A stretch of DNA of 64,000 bases from Aquabacter sp965279295 (GTDB lineage Bacteria > Pseudomonadota > Alphaproteobacteria > Rhizobiales > Xanthobacteraceae), in assembly GCA_965279295.1 (NCBI GenBank), contig CBDIHQ010000017.1; one strand, 5' to 3'. The translations under genes and the position numbers were made by a program. The notes beneath the pieces are model-generated. The model saw only the letters and a program-made list of their open reading frames with translations, ran no database searches and had not been told where the DNA came from. This document shows, in pieces, positions 1-9,461 of this stretch. The first letter of the stretch is position 1. Each line of letters begins with the position of its first letter.

Positions 1-1164
1 CTCAGCGTGTATTTCGGCGGTTTCGCCTTTTCCCAACTGGTCTGCGGCCCGCTCTCCGACGCCTTCGGACGCCGCCCCACCGCGCTCGGCTTCTTCACGC
101 TCTATGTGGTGGGAAGCCTGGTGGCGGCATTCGCCGGGGACATCCATTGGCTGATCGTCGGGCGCGCGCTCCAGGGCATCGGCGTCGCGGCGGGGCCGGC
201 GATCGCGCGGGCGATCGTGCGCGACCAGTTCACCGGGCAATCCTCCTCCCGCATTCTCAACCTGATCGGCTCCATGCAGGCGGTCGGCCCGGCACTGGCG
301 CCGAGCATCGGCGGGTTGATCCTCGGGGTCGCCGGCTGGCAGCCGCTGTTCTACGTCATGGTGCTCTGGGGCTTCATGGTTCTGGCGCTGCTGGGGTTCG
401 GGGTGCCGGAGACCAATCCCAAGCCGGATCCAGCCCAAGCGCGCCCCGGCCGGGTGCTGCACAATTACGGCGTTCTGCTGCGCGATGTGCGCTTCATGCG
501 CACCAGCCTGCTGATCGGCTTCGGCGTCGGCGGCATCTATTCGCTGGCTTCGATCCTGCCGTTCGTGCTGATCGAACGGGTCCAACTCTCCCCGACCCAG
601 TTCGGGTTCGGGATGATGTTCCAGACCGGCTCGTTCATCGCCGGCACGCTGGTCGCGGGCCGCCTGATGCGCAAACTGGACGCCAACCGGCTCATTCCTG
701 TCGGCATCTGTCTCATGCTGCTGTCTTGCGTGCTGCTGACGACGCTGCCGTTTTTCGCGGAGATCGCCTTCCTGACGGTCATGATCCCGGTTGGGATCTG
801 GGCGTTCGGGATATCCTGGGTGATTCCGGGATGCACGACGACCGCCCTGTCCGGCTTTCCCACCATGGCCGGCTCGGCGGCGGCGCTGATGGGCTGCATG
901 CAGATCGGCGGCGGGTTCATCGGCTCTGCGGTGTCGAGCCTGTTCCATGATCCCGCCGATGCCCTGGGGGCGGTCATTCCCGCCATGGGCGTGCTGGCGG
1001 CGCTGTCCTATACGCTGCTCGGGTCGGGCAATGCCCCACCGGCGCAGGGCGTCGATGAGGCGAGCGTGGACGAAGCCGACATCGAGATCGCCACCGACCC
1101 CGCCGGCCTGATCGGTGCGACGGGCGAGGAGGCCGAGGGGCGGGTGTTTCGCAAATCGGCCTGA
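1..1164 (+). CDS. Bcr/CflA-family MFS multidrug efflux transporter (5'-truncated by window edge)
   Basis: Inner-membrane major facilitator expected to export drugs or small metabolites by proton antiport. The frame is open at base 1, so the true start lies upstream; a GTG at 7 is internal. The visible part opens within TM2 and is followed by the family loop motif GPLSDAFGRRP, then about ten hydrophobic helices and a short acidic hydrophilic tail. The RALQGIG and QAVGPALAPSIGG segments are typical of the Bcr/CflA drug:H+ antiporter subfamily. About 40-50 N-terminal residues are missing compared with the usual 400 or so. It is convergent with argG, 13 bp away. The substrate cannot be predicted. 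Confidence 0.9.
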   Translation, partial: LSVYFGGFAFSQLVCGPLSDAFGRRPTALGFFTLYVVGSLVAAFAGDIHWLIVGRALQGIGVAAGPAIARAIVRDQFTGQSSSRILNLIGSMQAVGPALAPSIGGLILGVAGWQPLFYVMVLWGFMVLALLGFGVPETNPKPDPAQARPGRVLHNYGVLLRDVRFMRTSLLIGFGVGGIYSLASILPFVLIERVQLSPTQFGFGMMFQTGSFIAGTLVAGRLMRKLDANRLIPVGICLMLLSCVLLTTLPFFAEIAFLTVMIPVGIWAFGISWVIPGCTTTALSGFPTMAGSAAALMGCMQIGGGFIGSAVSSLFHDPADALGAVIPAMGVLAALSYTLLGSGNAPPAQGVDEASVDEADIEIATDPAGLIGATGEEAEGRVFRKSA

Positions 1165-1177
1165 GACGGCTTTAGTC

Positions 1178-2404
<1,227 letters not shown>

Positions 2405-2438
2405 CGGATCTCTCAAAGGTTCTGAATTTCGGCGCGGA

Positions 2439-3347
2439 CTATAGGCCCGAGCCGCGCCGTGACAAGTGCGTGCGAAGCGCGCGGGCAAGGGTTCGGATGG
2501 TGGAGGTGACCGCACGCACGCATGTGCACAGGCCCCAAAGGAGGCTGCGCCACAGGAACCCGACCAGAGCGTGGAGCGCGCGGCCCAGCCGCGCGAGCAC
2601 CTGCTCGGTCGCGGCGTCGCTCGGGGCGTTCTTTCGGTCGAACAGCAAGAAGCGCGTCCCGGCGATGATCATGATGGTGAGAACCGCCGAAAACACCACG
2701 TCGGTGAAGAAATGCCCGCCAAAGGCGATGCGCAACCCGCCCGCCGTGGCGCCGAACAGCGCAGCGGCGCCGATGGCGAGGCCGGTATAGGGCGCCGGCA
2801 CGAGGCTGGCGGGGGCGATGAGCCAGAAGCCGAGCGACCCCTCGCCGGAGACGAACGAGCAATTGCCGGGGCATTTGCCCTCGGTCGAATACCAGGGATT
2901 GAACACGTCCTTGCCGCCGAAGGTTTCCAGGTGCACCGGCCGGGGGCGGCCCCAATGCTCTTTCAGCAGGCTGTTGACGATCAGGCCCGGTCCCAGCGCC
3001 ATGGTCACGGCGAGCAGCACGGCGGCGCGTGCCGGCATGAACATGCGCCGGCCGGGAAACAAGAGCTTGAGGATCACCGCAGCGAAGGCCGGGCCGGCGA
3101 AAATCCAAGGGATGACGTTGGCGGCGGTGCGGAACGCGCGGCTCCACGAGAAGCCGGAGAGATGGAAGCTGCGGGTGCCCGCATCCCAGAACGAGGCCGT
3201 GATGGCGAGGTCCCATTCGGGGAAGACGGTGAAGAGGATCGCCACCGCCGCGCCGGTCACAAGGGCGAAAAACACGGCCAGCTTCAAGGGTGCGTCCGCC
3301 TCACGGGTTGAGCGGGGCGCTTGCAGGGAGGCGAGCGCCCGTTCCAC
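2439..3347 (-). CDS. PAP2-family membrane phosphatase (lipid A / lipid phosphatase-like)
   Basis: Integral membrane phosphatase of the PAP2 superfamily, likely acting on a phospholipid, undecaprenyl-PP or lipid A phosphate at the periplasmic face. The three signature blocks are present: K129-x6-R136-P137 (KEHWGRPRP), a VSGEGS block around S167, and R206-x5-H212-x3-D216 (RIAFGGHFFTD). The middle block has Glu where classical members have the PSGH histidine, a variant I recall from many alphaproteobacterial relatives. Five or six hydrophobic segments are visible. The start is a GTG with no strong ribosome-binding site, so the first 20 residues are uncertain. It is divergent from the isomerase-like gene at 3376. 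The substrate is unknown. Confidence 0.85.
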   Translation of the reverse strand: MERALASLQAPRSTREADAPLKLAVFFALVTGAAVAILFTVFPEWDLAITASFWDAGTRSFHLSGFSWSRAFRTAANVIPWIFAGPAFAAVILKLLFPGRRMFMPARAAVLLAVTMALGPGLIVNSLLKEHWGRPRPVHLETFGGKDVFNPWYSTEGKCPGNCSFVSGEGSLGFWLIAPASLVPAPYTGLAIGAAALFGATAGGLRIAFGGHFFTDVVFSAVLTIMIIAGTRFLLFDRKNAPSDAATEQVLARLGRALHALVGFLWRSLLWGLCTCVRAVTSTIRTLARALRTHLSRRGSGL

Positions 3348-3375
3348 TATCGCCCCGATTTAGCGTGCGGAGTGC

Positions 3376-3981
3376 ATGATGGCCAGGGCCAGCATCGATT
3401 TCTACTATGAGTTCGCCTCGACCTATTCCTATCTCGCGGTCGCGCGCATGGGTCCGCTGGCCGAGGCCGCGCGCGTTGTCGTGAACTGGCGGCCGTTCCT
3501 GCTGGGGCCGATCTTTGCCGCCCAGGGGCTCTCCTCCTCCCCCTTCAACGTCTACCCCGAGAAGGGCAAGCATATGTGGCGCGACCTTGAGCGCCTCGCG
3601 GCGAGCTATGTGCTGCCGCCGATCGTGCGGCCGCAGCCGTTCCCGGCCAATGGCCTGCTGGCGGCGCGCGTGGCGGTCCATCTCAACGATGCCTCCCGCC
3701 CGGCATTCTCACGCGCAGTGTTCAACCGGTCTTTCGCGCAGGGCCAGGACATTGGCGATCGGGAGATCGTCCGACAGGTTCTCGCCGGCTTGGGCCATTT
3801 TTGCGACGACGTGATCGCGCAGGCGGAAACCCAGGCCAACAAGGACAAGCTGCGCGCCCAGACCGAGCAGGCCCGCATCGCCGGGGTGTTCGGTGCGCCG
3901 ACATTCATCACGTCGGACGGCGAGTTGTTCTGGGGCAATGACCGTATGGAGATGGCCCTGGCGCATGCGGCGGCCGGGTAA
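3376..3981 (+). CDS. 2-hydroxychromene-2-carboxylate isomerase-like protein (DsbA superfamily)
   Basis: A 201-residue cytosolic thioredoxin-fold protein of the HCCA isomerase / kappa-class glutathione transferase group. The opening IDFYYEFASTYSYLA resembles the family's F-x-S-P-Y-S-Y glutathione-binding strand, and GVFGAPTFITSDGELFWGNDRM near the C-terminus is the characteristic end (cis-Pro loop, then the FWGxDR motif). In known pathways such enzymes isomerise hydroxychromene carboxylate during naphthalene breakdown using glutathione. No other aromatic-degradation gene is adjacent, so the substrate here is open. Two ATGs in tandem (3376 and 3379) offer alternative starts. Confidence 0.88.
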   Translation: MMARASIDFYYEFASTYSYLAVARMGPLAEAARVVVNWRPFLLGPIFAAQGLSSSPFNVYPEKGKHMWRDLERLAASYVLPPIVRPQPFPANGLLAARVAVHLNDASRPAFSRAVFNRSFAQGQDIGDREIVRQVLAGLGHFCDDVIAQAETQANKDKLRAQTEQARIAGVFGAPTFITSDGELFWGNDRMEMALAHAAAG

Positions 3982-4185
3982 TCTTTGACGACGCCTACGG
4001 CTCGACCAGTGACCTCGAAAATTCTAGAATATGAGCTGATCGGGCAAAATGCCAGGGTGGGCCAGCGCCCCGTGTCGAGGTTGGCTCTCGGCACCTGCGG
4101 GCGACAGCCTCGCTCGATCACTGGAGGGCATTATGATGATGTGGCTTTTGCCGCGGATTCGCGTGTCTATCAGCATCCGACGAGT

Positions 4186-4216
4186 GCGGAAGGTGAGATG
4201 GACCCTCACCTTCCGC
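4186..4216. repeat. Perfect 12-bp inverted repeat (hairpin)
   Basis: Arms gcggaaggtgag (4186-4197) and ctcaccttccgc (4205-4216) are perfectly complementary around a 7-nt loop. It could be a bidirectional terminator between two convergent genes or part of a small RNA. There is no adjacent T-tract. Confidence 0.75.
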
Positions 4217-4237
4217 TTGGCTCTCGGCTGATAAAAA

Positions 4238-4265
4238 GGGGAGAGAGGGGAAACCCTCTCTCTCC
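4238..4265. repeat. 12-bp inverted repeat with GAAA tetraloop
   Basis: Arms 4238-4249 and 4254-4265 pair with a single G-U wobble and close on a GAAA tetraloop (4250-4253). Read on the minus strand, the side away from the gene at 4347 carries a short T-run (the complement of AAAAA at 4233-4237), so this is the better candidate terminator for the minus-strand rlmN-VOC-membrane protein transcript. Confidence 0.7.
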
Positions 4266-4346
4266 ACTCCAGAAACATAATATAAGTTGCCCGCGAGTTC
4301 AAACGAGGCGTTCAAACGAGGCACGCGCCTGACGTTTGCCAGGGGA

Positions 4347-4868
4347 TCAAGCCGGCGGCAGCGAGGCCGGCGGTGGCGCGCGGGGTGGCAGGATCGTCGC
4401 CCGCTCGGCCACAGGGCGCCGAACCGGCTTCCAGAAGCCGGCGCCCCAGCCTGCGATCAGCCAATAGACCAGCCCGCCCGCAAGGCCGGTGGCGAGGATG
4501 TAGAAGGGCTCGGTGAGCGGGGCGTCTTCGCCCAGCAGCAGCGGGAAGAGTTGCACGGCAAGGAAGGCCGCCACCACCCCGTTGGCGAGGTGGAAGAGCC
4601 ATGAGCGCACCGCAAAGGCTTCCGAAAACAGAATGCCGATGGCCGCCAACGTCCAGATGATGCCGAGCAAGGCCACGGTGCTGAAGCCGGCGAGAAGGAT
4701 AGCGCCGAACACCTCGGGGCCGGCGCTGGGGTTGCTGGCTGTGGCGGCAACGACGGTATCGAGCCGCCATTGCCCGAACAGGATCACGCCCGCCTGCACC
4801 GTCGCCGCGATCATCACGGCGGTGGGAATGAGCAGCAGCCGCAGGATCAGGCGGAAAACCGAATCCAT
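4347..4868 (-). CDS. Conserved hypothetical four-helix inner-membrane protein
   Basis: 173 residues with four hydrophobic segments (about residues 5-30, 52-80, 90-112 and 120-145) and a proline-rich, positively charged cytoplasmic tail (PPRAPPPASLPPA). I do not recognise a named family. Similar small four-helix proteins next to rlmN are familiar in Hyphomicrobiales, but that is memory rather than a search. It starts 3 bp after the VOC gene stop on the same strand, so it is almost certainly translated from the rlmN-VOC transcript. No enzymatic motif is visible. Confidence 0.75.
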   Translation of the reverse strand: MDSVFRLILRLLLIPTAVMIAATVQAGVILFGQWRLDTVVAATASNPSAGPEVFGAILLAGFSTVALLGIIWTLAAIGILFSEAFAVRSWLFHLANGVVAAFLAVQLFPLLLGEDAPLTEPFYILATGLAGGLVYWLIAGWGAGFWKPVRRPVAERATILPPRAPPPASLPPA

Positions 4869-4871
4869 CGA

Positions 4872-5258
4872 TCAGGCCGGACCGTGGCAGACGGCTTCGA
4901 TATTGTGCCCGTCAGGATCGAGCACGAACGCGCCGTAATAATTGGCGTGGTAATGCGGCCGCAGGCCCGGTGCGCCATTGTCGCGCCCGCCGGCCGAGAG
5001 GGCTGCGGCATGGAAGGCATCCACCAGGGCGCGTTTGTCAGCGGCGAAGGCAATGTGCAGGCTGCCGGAGATCGCGCGGCCCGAAGCGATCCAGAAATAC
5101 GGCTTTCGGTCCGACCCGAACCCGGCATGCGACTGCGGCCCGGCCTCGGCATCGATCCGTTCCATGAGGACGGAAATGCCCAGCGGCGCGAGCGCAGCCG
5201 TGTAGAATGCGCGAGAGCGTTGAAAGTCGGCAACGGGAAAGCTCAGGTGATCCAGCAT
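4872..5258 (-). CDS. VOC (glyoxalase/bleomycin-resistance) family protein
   Basis: A 128-residue single-unit vicinal-oxygen-chelate protein. It begins MLDHLSFPVADFQRSRAFY, the standard VOC opening with a metal-ligand-position His at residue 4, and ends YYGAFVLDPDGHNIEAVCH, with the second ligand-type Glu/His cluster. Such proteins bind a divalent metal and act as isomerases, dioxygenases or resistance proteins; which one cannot be told. The start is the ATG at 5258: the frame is open further upstream but there runs antisense-like over rlmN. It lies 14 bp downstream of rlmN and 3 bp before the membrane protein gene. Confidence 0.88.
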   Translation of the reverse strand: MLDHLSFPVADFQRSRAFYTAALAPLGISVLMERIDAEAGPQSHAGFGSDRKPYFWIASGRAISGSLHIAFAADKRALVDAFHAAALSAGGRDNGAPGLRPHYHANYYGAFVLDPDGHNIEAVCHGPA

Positions 5259-5272
5259 GGCGCGCCCCCAGC

Positions 5273-6484
5273 CTATTCCGCCGCCGCGGCCATGGCGCGC
5301 AAGGCGAGGCGCTCGCGGGCCGAGAGCTTTTCGGTCTCGCTCTTGAGCTGGCCGCAAGCCGCGAGGATGTCGCGCCCGCGCGGCGTGCGCACAGGGCTGG
5401 CATAACCGGCACGGAACACGATGTCGGAGAACCGCTCGATGGTCTCCCAATCCGAGCATTCGTATTTGGTGCCGGGCCAGGGATTGAACGGGATCAGGTT
5501 GATCTTCGCCGGCACGCCTTCCAGCAGCTTCACCAGAGCGCGGGCATCCGCCGGGCTGTCGTTGACGCCCTTCAGCATGACGTACTCGAAGGTGATGCGC
5601 TTGGCGTTGGAGGCGGGCGGATAGGTGCGGCACGCCTCGATCAACTGGGCGATGGGGTATTTCTTGTTGATCGGCACCAGCACGTCGCGCAACTCGTCGC
5701 GCACCGCGTGCAGCGAGATGGCGAGCATCGGCCCGACCTCGCGGCCGAGCTTCTCGATTTCCGGCACGATGCCGGAGGTGGACACCGTGATGCGCCGCTT
5801 GCCGAGGCCCAGGCCGTCGCCGTCCGAGAGGGTCTCGATCGCCTCGGCCACCGAATCATAGGCGTAGAGCGGCTCGCCCATGCCCATGAAGACGATGTTG
5901 GTGACAAGGCGCTCGCCCTCGGTGGGCAAGCCGGGGCCGACCGCGCGGTCGCGGCCGGGATAATCGCCGAGCTGGTCGCGCGCCACCATCACCTGCGCGA
6001 CGATCTCGGCGGCGGTGAGGTTGCGCACCAGACGCTGGGTGCCGGTGTGGCAGAACGAGCAGTTGAGCGTGCAGCCCACCTGGCTGGAGACGCAGAGCGT
6101 TCCGCGATCCCGCTCCGGGATATAGACGGTCTCGATTTCGTGCGGCTTCTCGCCGGGCGTGTCCGCCGGCATGCGCAGCAGCCATTTGCGGGTGCCGTCC
6201 TGCGACACCTGCTCCACCACGATTTCCGGGCGGGCGAGCGAATACACCTCGACGAGGCGCGCCCGCAGGTGCTTGGAGACGTTGGTCATCTCGTCGAACG
6301 AGGTGGCGCCGCGCAGATAGATCCAGTGCCAGAGCTGACCCGTGCGCATGCGGCGCTCGCGCTCCGGCACGCCAGCGGCCACCAGGGCATCGCCGAGCTT
6401 CGCCCGGTCGAGGCCGACGAGGCTGGGCAGCGGCGTCCCCGCAGAAAGAGCGGGGGCCGGAAGGGTGTCGATAACGAGCGTCAT
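5273..6484 (-). CDS. rlmN: Dual-specificity 23S rRNA m2A2503 / tRNA m2A37 methyltransferase
   Basis: Radical-SAM enzyme methylating C2 of A2503 in 23S rRNA and A37 of some tRNAs, which supports translational fidelity. The CxxxCxxC iron-sulfur motif is seen as CTLNCSFCHTG, with the RlmN-typical GMGEPL and RITVSTSGIVP blocks and a C-terminal GRDILAACGQL carrying the second catalytic cysteine. The start is ambiguous: ATG 6484 gives 403 residues, while an in-frame ATG at 6520 would add 12 residues. Family length fits either; 6484 is preferred because the upstream residues are unlike the family. First gene of a likely three-gene minus-strand unit. Confidence 0.96.
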   Translation of the reverse strand: MTLVIDTLPAPALSAGTPLPSLVGLDRAKLGDALVAAGVPERERRMRTGQLWHWIYLRGATSFDEMTNVSKHLRARLVEVYSLARPEIVVEQVSQDGTRKWLLRMPADTPGEKPHEIETVYIPERDRGTLCVSSQVGCTLNCSFCHTGTQRLVRNLTAAEIVAQVMVARDQLGDYPGRDRAVGPGLPTEGERLVTNIVFMGMGEPLYAYDSVAEAIETLSDGDGLGLGKRRITVSTSGIVPEIEKLGREVGPMLAISLHAVRDELRDVLVPINKKYPIAQLIEACRTYPPASNAKRITFEYVMLKGVNDSPADARALVKLLEGVPAKINLIPFNPWPGTKYECSDWETIERFSDIVFRAGYASPVRTPRGRDILAACGQLKSETEKLSARERLALRAMAAAAE

Positions 6485-6542
6485 GGGCCACACATAGCGA
6501 TTTCGCGGCCTCTCCGCCACAGCGGGAGCGCGATGCGCCTCA

Positions 6543-6569
6543 GTTCTGAAGGGTTGGCCCCTTCAGAAC
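6543..6569 (-). terminator. 11-bp hairpin between ialB and rlmN
   Basis: Arms gttctgaaggg (6543-6553) and cccttcagaac (6559-6569) pair perfectly around a 5-nt loop. It lies 57 bp beyond the ialB stop in the direction of ialB transcription. No T-run follows, so it may attenuate or mark the ialB transcript end rather than be a classical intrinsic terminator. Confidence 0.5.
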
Positions 6570-6626
6570 AGCTAAATTGCGGCGACGTTCGGGCCGAGGC
6601 GGTGCCTGCCGGCCTCTATCTCAGCT

Positions 6627-7151
6627 TTACTTGCACTCCTGCGTCGCCCGGTCGAGCGCTTGGCCGATGCCGCTGAGGGAATATTTGTCGGTGGTGACGT
6701 TGCCGCGCGTGGAGGTGGAGGCGATCGTCAGGTCCTTGCCCTTGCGCATGGCGTCGACCAGCTTGCCCTCCTCGGCCACGTTGCGCACCCAGGCGCCCTG
6801 GTCCTTGGTGTAGAGCTGGAATGACTGCGAGCCGATGGTCAGCTTCGATTCGCTGCCGTCCTTGAGCCCGAAGCCCATGGTGATGCTGACCTCGTTCAGC
6901 ACCTTCTCGCCGGGGCGGGTGCTCACGAAGAAATAGGCGGGATCGCGATTGAGGCCGCCCGGCAAGCGGTCCTTTGGCTGGGACAAGGCGTAGCAGACCT
7001 TGGAGTTTCCCGAACCGCCGCTGTAGACGCCCCAGTCCCCGAACTGGGCGACGGGCTTCGGCTGGGCCTGGCCCTGTGCGTGGGATGCTCCCGCGGCAAG
7101 CACGACGAGCGCGGCGCCGAGGAGGGCGGAGCTTGCGCGGAACGGAGCCAT
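6627..7151 (-). CDS. Invasion-associated locus B (IalB) family protein
   Basis: 174-residue secreted protein with a clear signal peptide (hydrophobic LLGAALVVLAAG, cleavage after ASHAQ). The mature part contains FGDWGVYSG, then a hydroxyproline-type domain with one central cysteine (KVCYALSQP) and a C-terminal cysteine (QECK). The family is named for Bartonella IalB, linked there to erythrocyte invasion, but it is widespread in free-living Hyphomicrobiales, where its role is undefined; it is probably periplasmic. Divergent from the quinone oxidoreductase gene with a 210-bp spacer. Confidence 0.92.
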   Translation of the reverse strand: MAPFRASSALLGAALVVLAAGASHAQGQAQPKPVAQFGDWGVYSGGSGNSKVCYALSQPKDRLPGGLNRDPAYFFVSTRPGEKVLNEVSITMGFGLKDGSESKLTIGSQSFQLYTKDQGAWVRNVAEEGKLVDAMRKGKDLTIASTSTRGNVTTDKYSLSGIGQALDRATQECK

Positions 7152-7362
7152 GGCTTCTCCTATTGGGTGGGCGGCGGCAACGACCGCTCGGCCAAGAATG
7201 TGTCAGCAGCGTCTGCGCATGCCCCTAAAGGTGGACGCAGACAAAAAAATGGCACACAGACGCGTTTCGGTTTCCTTAACACAGGTCGCGGCTTACACCG
7301 CACCCGGGGGTTTCAACCGCCCACAGGATGCGCCGGTTTCACCCAAAACATGAGGAAGTGCG

Positions 7363-8343
7363 ATGAAGGCTGTCCTGTGCGAGCGTCATGGCCCTCCCGA
7401 GACCCTGTCCGTGCGGGATTTGCCCGAGCCGGTGGCCGGACCGGGCGAAGTGGTGGTGGATGTTGCGGCGATAGGCCTTAATTTTTTCGACACATTGATC
7501 ATCCGCGACCTCTACCAGGTGAAGCCGCCGCTGCCGTTTTCCCCTGGCGCCGAATTTTCCGGCCATGTGCTGACGGTGGGACCCGGTGTCACGGGCCTTT
7601 CCGTCGGCGACCGCGTGGCCGGCTATATGACGTCCGGTGCGGCACGCGAGCGGGTGGTGGTCGCGGCCGAACGGCTGGCTGTGGTGCCCGATGATCTGGA
7701 TTTGATCAAGGCGGCGGCTGTGATCGTCACCTATGGCACCGCGCTCTACGCCCTGCGCGACCGGGGCGGGCTGAAGGCGGGGGAGACGCTCGCGGTTCTC
7801 GGCGCCGCCGGCGGGGTGGGGCTCGCGGCGGTGGAACTCGGCAAGGTGCTGGGTGCCCGCGTCATCGCCTGCGCGTCCTCGCAGGACAAGCTGGACTTCG
7901 CGCGGGCGCACGGCGCCGACGCGGGCATCGATTACACGACCGAGGACCTGAAGACGCGGCTCAAGGAGCTGGGCGGGGAAAAGGGCATCGACATGGTGTT
8001 CGATCCCGTCGGCGGCGAGCAGTCCGAGCAGGCGCTGCGGGCGCTGGGCTGGGGCGGGCGGCTGATGGTGATCGGCTTTGCCGCCGGCGCCATTCCCAAG
8101 CTGCCGCTCAATCTGCTGCTGCTGAAGAATTGCGACGCGCGCGGCGTCGCGTTCGGAAACCAGGTGCGCAAGGACGCGGACTGGGCACGCTCCGCCACGC
8201 AGGAGCTGATCGGCTACGCCCGCTCCGGGCAGATCTCCGCCCATGTGGACGCGACCTTCCCCCTGGAGGAGTGCGCCGAGGCGCTGCTTGAGATCGCCGG
8301 CCGCCGCGCCAAGGGCAAGCTGGTGCTCACCACCGGGCGCTGA
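7363..8343 (+). CDS. NADPH:quinone oxidoreductase-type medium-chain reductase
   Basis: 326-residue zinc-free member of the MDR alcohol dehydrogenase superfamily, likely reducing quinones or enones with NADPH in the cytosol. The N-terminal GroES-like half (residues 1-115) includes VAAIGLNFFDTLIIRDLY. The Rossmann half carries ETLAVLGAAGGVGLAAVELGK (the AAxxGVG nucleotide-binding motif) near residue 150, followed by the VFDPVGG signature typical of quinone reductases. The family's zinc ligands are absent. Good ATG start after a GAGGAAG-like ribosome-binding site. It ends 3 bp before the convergent YkvA gene. Confidence 0.92.
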   Translation: MKAVLCERHGPPETLSVRDLPEPVAGPGEVVVDVAAIGLNFFDTLIIRDLYQVKPPLPFSPGAEFSGHVLTVGPGVTGLSVGDRVAGYMTSGAARERVVVAAERLAVVPDDLDLIKAAAVIVTYGTALYALRDRGGLKAGETLAVLGAAGGVGLAAVELGKVLGARVIACASSQDKLDFARAHGADAGIDYTTEDLKTRLKELGGEKGIDMVFDPVGGEQSEQALRALGWGGRLMVIGFAAGAIPKLPLNLLLLKNCDARGVAFGNQVRKDADWARSATQELIGYARSGQISAHVDATFPLEECAEALLEIAGRRAKGKLVLTTGR

Positions 8344-8346
8344 GGC

Positions 8347-8739
8347 TCAAGCGTCTTCGGCGCGCATGGTGTCGAGGGCGGAGCGCGCCGCGTCGTGGTG
8401 GTGCGGCTGGATGTGGGCGCCCAGCAGCCGGATCGCCCCGAACAGCACCGCCGCATCGTCGCCGAAGCCGATGAGCGGCAGGATGTCGGGCATCGCGTCG
8501 GCAGGCATCAGGAAATAGGCGAGGGCGCCCAGGAGCGCGGCGCGCACCTTCAGCGGGGTGGCGCGGTCGAACGCCGCGAAATAGGCGGCGGTCGCATCCT
8601 CGGCGAACGGCACGCCTGCCGCGTGGCGCTTGAGCTTGCTCCAGAAGCGGCGCTTGACCGTCGTCTCGTCCCGCTCCGCCTGGCCGCGCGCTTGCGCGTC
8701 GAGGGATTCCCAACCTGAATTTTCGTGTGTCCTGCTCAT
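8347..8739 (-). CDS. YkvA family (DUF1232) small membrane-associated protein
   Basis: 130 residues carrying the DUF1232 core ALAYFLMPADAMPDILPLIGF (shown in part), which resembles the family's Y-x-L-x-P-x-D-x-x-P-D-x-x-P-x-x-G-x-x-D-D sequence, followed by a second hydrophobic stretch DDAAVLFGAIRLLG. The function of the family is unknown; members are small membrane-anchored proteins. The N-terminal 45 residues are charged and variable. Same strand as, and 45 bp upstream of, the MBL hydrolase stop. Confidence in the family is high; no role can be inferred from context. Confidence 0.88.
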   Translation of the reverse strand: MSRTHENSGWESLDAQARGQAERDETTVKRRFWSKLKRHAAGVPFAEDATAAYFAAFDRATPLKVRAALLGALAYFLMPADAMPDILPLIGFGDDAAVLFGAIRLLGAHIQPHHHDAARSALDTMRAEDA

Positions 8740-8784
8740 GAAAATTCAGATGGGGACGTGCGAGGCCGGCGCAAGAGCCCAGCG

Positions 8785-9426
8785 TCAGCGCGGCAGGAAA
8801 GGATTTGTCGCTTTCTCATCGCCGATGCTGGTGATCGGCCCGTGCCCTGGCACGCAAACCATATTGTCGCCCAGCGGCAGCAGCTTGGCGGTGATCGCTG
8901 CGATCAGCTGGTCGGAACTGCCATAGGGAAAATCGGTGCGGCCCACCGACCCCTTGAACAGGGTGTCGCCGACGATGGCGACGCCGCTCGGCGGATGGAC
9001 AAACACGATATGGCCCGGCGTGTGGCCGGGCACGTGGAGCACGTCGAGTGTCAGATCGCCCACGGTCACGGTTTCGCCCTCGGTCAGGGTGCGCGCCGGC
9101 ACAAAGGCGCGGGCTTCCGGGAAGCCGTATTGCGCCGCCATGGCGGGCAGGCCGTCGATCAGGAACTGGTCCGCCGCGTGCGGGCCCTCGATCGCGACGC
9201 CGAGATCGTCCGCCAACTCGGCGGCCCCGGCCGCATGGTCGACATGGCCGTGGGTGAGCAGGATTTTTTCGATTGTCACGCCGGTTTCCGCCAGCGCCGA
9301 GCGGATGCGCGGCAGGTCGCCGCCAGGATCGATCACCGCGCCCTTCATGGTGGCGGTGCACCACAGGATGGAGCAGTTCTGCTGGAACGGCGTGACGGGC
9401 ACGATGGCGATCTGGAGGGGCAGCAT
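8785..9426 (-). CDS. MBL-fold metallo-hydrolase (glyoxalase II-like)
   Basis: 213-residue zinc hydrolase, probably a thioesterase of the YcbL/GloB-like type. The metal-binding THGHVDHAAG (HxHxDH) lies near residue 57, HVPGHTPGH supplies the next His, GDTLF the bridging Asp and VCVPGHGPIT the last His. It begins with MLPLQIAIVPVTPFQQNCSI, the typical family N-terminus, so the ATG at 9426 is chosen over the longer open frame. Likely substrate: S-lactoylglutathione or other glutathione thioesters (inference from family). Confidence 0.93.
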   Translation of the reverse strand: MLPLQIAIVPVTPFQQNCSILWCTATMKGAVIDPGGDLPRIRSALAETGVTIEKILLTHGHVDHAAGAAELADDLGVAIEGPHAADQFLIDGLPAMAAQYGFPEARAFVPARTLTEGETVTVGDLTLDVLHVPGHTPGHIVFVHPPSGVAIVGDTLFKGSVGRTDFPYGSSDQLIAAITAKLLPLGDNMVCVPGHGPITSIGDEKATNPFLPR

Positions 9427-9461
9427 GGGAATTCCGCTCGAGGGATAAGAAGACCGCGCGG

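Larger units (their letters stand above)
3982..4346. other. Gene-free interval with two strong hairpins
   Basis: No convincing coding sequence. Reading frames on both strands are short and lack family features. Two strong inverted repeats (listed separately) lie 21 bp apart in its second half. Local base composition is less GC-rich than the flanking genes. It separates a plus-strand gene end from a minus-strand gene end, so one or both hairpins could be terminators, although neither is followed by a proper T-run on the plus strand. Confidence 0.6.

Noticed and set aside
3985..4332. 115-codon frame in the 3982-4346 spacer
   Set aside because: Runs through both hairpins, has no ribosome-binding site and no protein-like features.
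5207..6676. 489-codon open frame on the plus strand opposite rlmN
   Set aside because: Antisense shadow of rlmN caused by high GC; composition is Arg/Gly/Ala-rich with no family motif.
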